Origin: Papaver somniferum
Taxonomy: Eukaryota; Streptophyta; Magnoliopsida; Ranunculales; Papaveraceae
Direction of reading: 5' to 3'
Length of the DNA: 64,000 nt
Assembly (NCBI RefSeq): GCF_003573695.1
Contig: NC_039359.1
Coordinates: forward strand, 186,270,813-186,334,812
In this document: one piece after another, positions 61,577 to 64,000 of the stretch
Layout of the letters: each line of letters begins with the position of its first letter
How positions within the stretch are numbered: position 1 is the stretch's first letter
Notes under the pieces: model-generated
The model's database searches: none
Told to the model about the DNA's origin: nothing
Seen by the model: the letters and a program-made list of their open reading frames with translations, nothing else
Made by a program: the position numbers and the translations under genes

Positions 61577-62180
61577 GTTGCAAAAGGGAAAGAAGAAAAA
61601 TGTTACTCCTCCTTCAAGACCTCCTCGTGTTGGTGACAAACTCTTGACTGCAACACATCGAGGGGCATTAGTTGAGCCGGGAACGCTCAAGATTCGTGAA
61701 CGGAATGATTCTCAACCACCATCGGAACCCAGTGATTCAGATGAAACTCCAGATGAAGACCAATCAAATCCATCTGGTAGAAGAGGTAATGATCATGATG
61801 GTGTTAGAAGAACTCCGACTGCTGGAAGAGATGATGAGCATGATAATGATGATCATTACATTCCACCTATTGGAGGAGGTAATGGTGATGGAGATAAAGA
61901 TAAAGATGGTGAAATTGTTGAAGAGGAAGAGGAAGAAGAAGAAGGTGGAGAAAAAACAGGTAATAATCAACAAACTGAAGCTAGATCTGGAACCGGAACT
62001 GCAACCGCAACTGAAACACCGAAGCGGGTTATCACTAAACCAGCTGATTCCCACATGCTTCCCAGTCACTTGAAGGTTACTCTGGAACCAGGTCAGCCTC
62101 CACTAGGGACCCCAGAAGATGGTGGACATGTTCTTTTTGGATACAAAGACACATGGGCACGTAAAATCCATGGTGTTATT

Positions 62181-62281
62181 GTAAGTATTCTCAATAAAAC
62201 TTTGTTTTTATTTAAGTGTATCTATCTTAAATTTGCTTCAAGTGTTTGTATTTGTTTTAATTTTGTGTTTTTGGTACTTAG
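62181..62281 (+). other. Intron 2 of plant-mobile-domain gene
   Basis: GTAAGT donor and GGTACTTAG acceptor. Splicing keeps frame: HGVI then DHKCAIHLM. Confidence 0.65.
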
Positions 62282-63004
62282 GATCACAAGTGTGCCATCC
62301 ATCTTATGAGGCACCAAGCTTCAAGCACTATGATGACAAGCTGGTCACTTGACAAGGAATGTGCCGAGGTGCAAGCGATTGTTAAGAACTCCGGGCTGTG
62401 GCCTGCGGTGAAGAGTTTGATTGTTGAGTATGACAGAGTTACCATATCTGCATTCTGTGAGAGGTTCTACGAATAGAATGATACAAGGTTACTCCCATTC
62501 AGTGAGATGTCGGTAACTCCCGATGATGCTCATCATATTCTAGGCCTCGAGGTTGAGGGAAAAGCAATCAGTGATGGCTACGAATAAGACATTTCTTGAG
62601 AGAAAATATTCAAATTAACCAAGATCTTGTTCGGTTTGGATGAGAAGCAGTCCGAGTTTTTGTTTGTGAAGAAGGATGGTTATATAAGCAGTAAGTTAAA
62701 TCTGAAAACGTTGAGGGACACATACTCTGGGACCCAGAAAATCTTTGATGACGAATGAAGTGTGTCCATGGTGCAAATCAATGCTACTACGTCAGCTTAT
62801 TTTCTATACATCTTGGGCAACTGTATCTTCCCCGACAGTTCCGGAAGCTTGGTCGATGCCAAGTATCTTCAACTATTGCATCCCTTTCATGAGATGCATA
62901 TGTATTCTTGGGGTAATGCGGTGGTTGCCTTCTTGAATGCAGAGTTGAAAAAAGGTTCAAGGGCACCGATTAAACAAGTTAACAGAAATTTATGTCTCTT
63001 CCAG

Positions 63005-63083
63005 GTAATTCAATTGTCTAAATCATTTATATTTGCAAAATGCTTATAAGATAAGATTCTTACTAAACTTTGTGTATGCATAG
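63005..63083 (+). other. Intron 3 of plant-mobile-domain gene
   Basis: 79 bp, GTAATT to GCATAG. Removal joins NLCLFQ to VWVYEHFP, the expected family reading. Confidence 0.75.
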
Positions 63084-63723
63084 GTTTGGGTATATGAGCA
63101 CTTCCCTTATTTGGTGAAATCCAACTCCCACATCAAAGTGAACACTAAGCTTGCGAGTCACAATCCAAGAGGACAACGATACAGTTTTACTGGTGCTCAA
63201 GATAAGAATATGCCACAACAGCTTATCAACATGTGTGTCGCCTTGGACAAAATGACTATATATGAGGTAATATTTGATCCTTATCGAGATGATAGATGGA
63301 GATATAATCAAAATGAGAGATGATGTTGCATTATACTACGGTCCCTTGTTTTACCCCCAAGGATTTTCAATGTACGATCCACAACAATTTTTGCGACAAG
63401 TGGGTCACATCCAAGAAGTACCTCATCTCGGTGATGATCTGTTCTTTGAAGTGGTAAGGGAGGAGTGTAGCACGTCCCAAAAAAGTATTGACGTCCGTTA
63501 CGCTCCACCACCAGTGATTTCTCATTGGAACTATATAAGTGACCGTAAAATCGATACGAGTCTTTTGGACGAGGTGACCGAAGGTTATGAAGCTCATGAA
63601 GATTACATCCCGTGGTACTTGGGTTTTGGTCGTCCTACTGTGATTAGGGAAGAGACTGTTGAACAACTGGCTCGTAAGAGGAAGATGCCACCGAAAGACC
63701 CAACAACAAGTCTTAAGAACTTT

Positions 63724-63808
63724 GTAAGTATTTTAGACTTTCTCTTATTGTTTTAGGATGACATTATTGAATCAGTCTATTAATTCTTTGTTGTTTAATT
63801 GAAAATAG
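63724..63808 (+). other. Intron 4 of plant-mobile-domain gene
   Basis: 85 bp, GTAAGT to AAAATAG. Removal joins SLKNF to KDNLKTLVKMM in frame. Confidence 0.6.
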
Positions 63809-64000
63809 AAGGACAATTTGAAGACCCTAGTGAAGATGATGTGTTGCTCGAGAGAAAGAGGAAAACCTTTGTCTATTGAAGAGCAAACTAAGCACATTGA
63901 ATATGCTAGCAATGTTGACAATGAGGATGCCACCAAAATGTTCCAGCAAGCTAATGCTGAACTAAAGAGGGAAGCACAAGCCAAGAGGAAAGCACAAACC

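Larger units (their letters stand above)
60793..64000 (+). pseudogene. Plant-mobile-domain (MAIN-like) gene, broken, partial
   Basis: Five exons fit GT-AG rules: 60793-60956, 61577-62180, 62282-63004, 63084-63723 and 63809 to beyond the window. Exons 1-2 give a basic start (MEPSSRASRMKRTNRKP) and a low-complexity acidic linker. Exons 3-4 match the plant mobile domain: LLPFSEMSVTPDDAHHILGL, YFLYILGNCIFPD, WGNAVVAFLNAELKKGSR, VWVYEHFP, FDPYRDDR, YYGPLFYPQGF and RQVGHIQEVPHL. Exon 3 has four in-frame stops (62474, 62585, 62597, 62756) and exon 4 a one-base shift near 63310. Such domains occur in MAIN-type nuclear proteins and in MULE and Gypsy elements. Exon 5 continues as a charged helix. Confidence 0.75.

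Noticed and set aside
1..64000. CRISPR array, bacterial operon or phage content
   Set aside because: No spacer-repeat pattern. The repeats seen are LTRs, tandem duplications and intron repeats of a plant genome.

Overview
This window looks like nuclear DNA from a flowering plant. It is AT-rich, has GT-AG introns and one plant-specific gene family (plant mobile domain), and is mostly nested LTR retrotransposons. No host gene is clearly intact. I cannot name the species from sequence alone.

Layout. 1-8267: low-density region with a Helitron 3' end (to 1333), two tail-to-tail copies of an unusual non-LTR element (plus-strand fragment 1827-2775, minus-strand near-full-length copy 6166-2899), a Tourist/Harbinger-type MITE (2169-2643) inserted into the plus-strand copy, and a relative of that MITE (6340-7333). 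8268-11702: an Athila-like Gypsy derivative (E0) with two LTRs and no coding region. 12045-58987: a tandem array of five Ty1/Copia units of about 5.05 kb, each sharing its LTR with the next (LTRs at 12045, 16916, 31064 (truncated), 35911, 40966, 58439). Two Athila-type Gypsy insertions split it: E1 (21360-31063, in unit B) and the three-LTR complex E2 (43520-55938, in unit E, flanked by the 5-bp duplication ACAAC). 58988-60792: no gene seen. 60793-64000: a multi-exon plant-mobile-domain (MAIN-like) gene, broken by stops and a frameshift and running off the window.

How parts relate. The Copia array came first; the Athila elements inserted later, and a deletion then fused the 3' LTR of E1 to the inside of the next Copia LTR. 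All pol genes here are dead, but Copia units C and D keep one reading frame over about 1,290-1,300 codons, interrupted only by nonsense codons (four in C, seven in D).

The least expected item is the non-LTR element. It has an N-terminal zinc-finger-like region, a central reverse transcriptase, and a C-terminal CCHC plus restriction-like endonuclease signature (P-x-D then D). That is the R2-type layout, not the APE-endonuclease layout of the L1 and RTE elements usual in land plants. The shared-LTR Copia array is the second notable structure.
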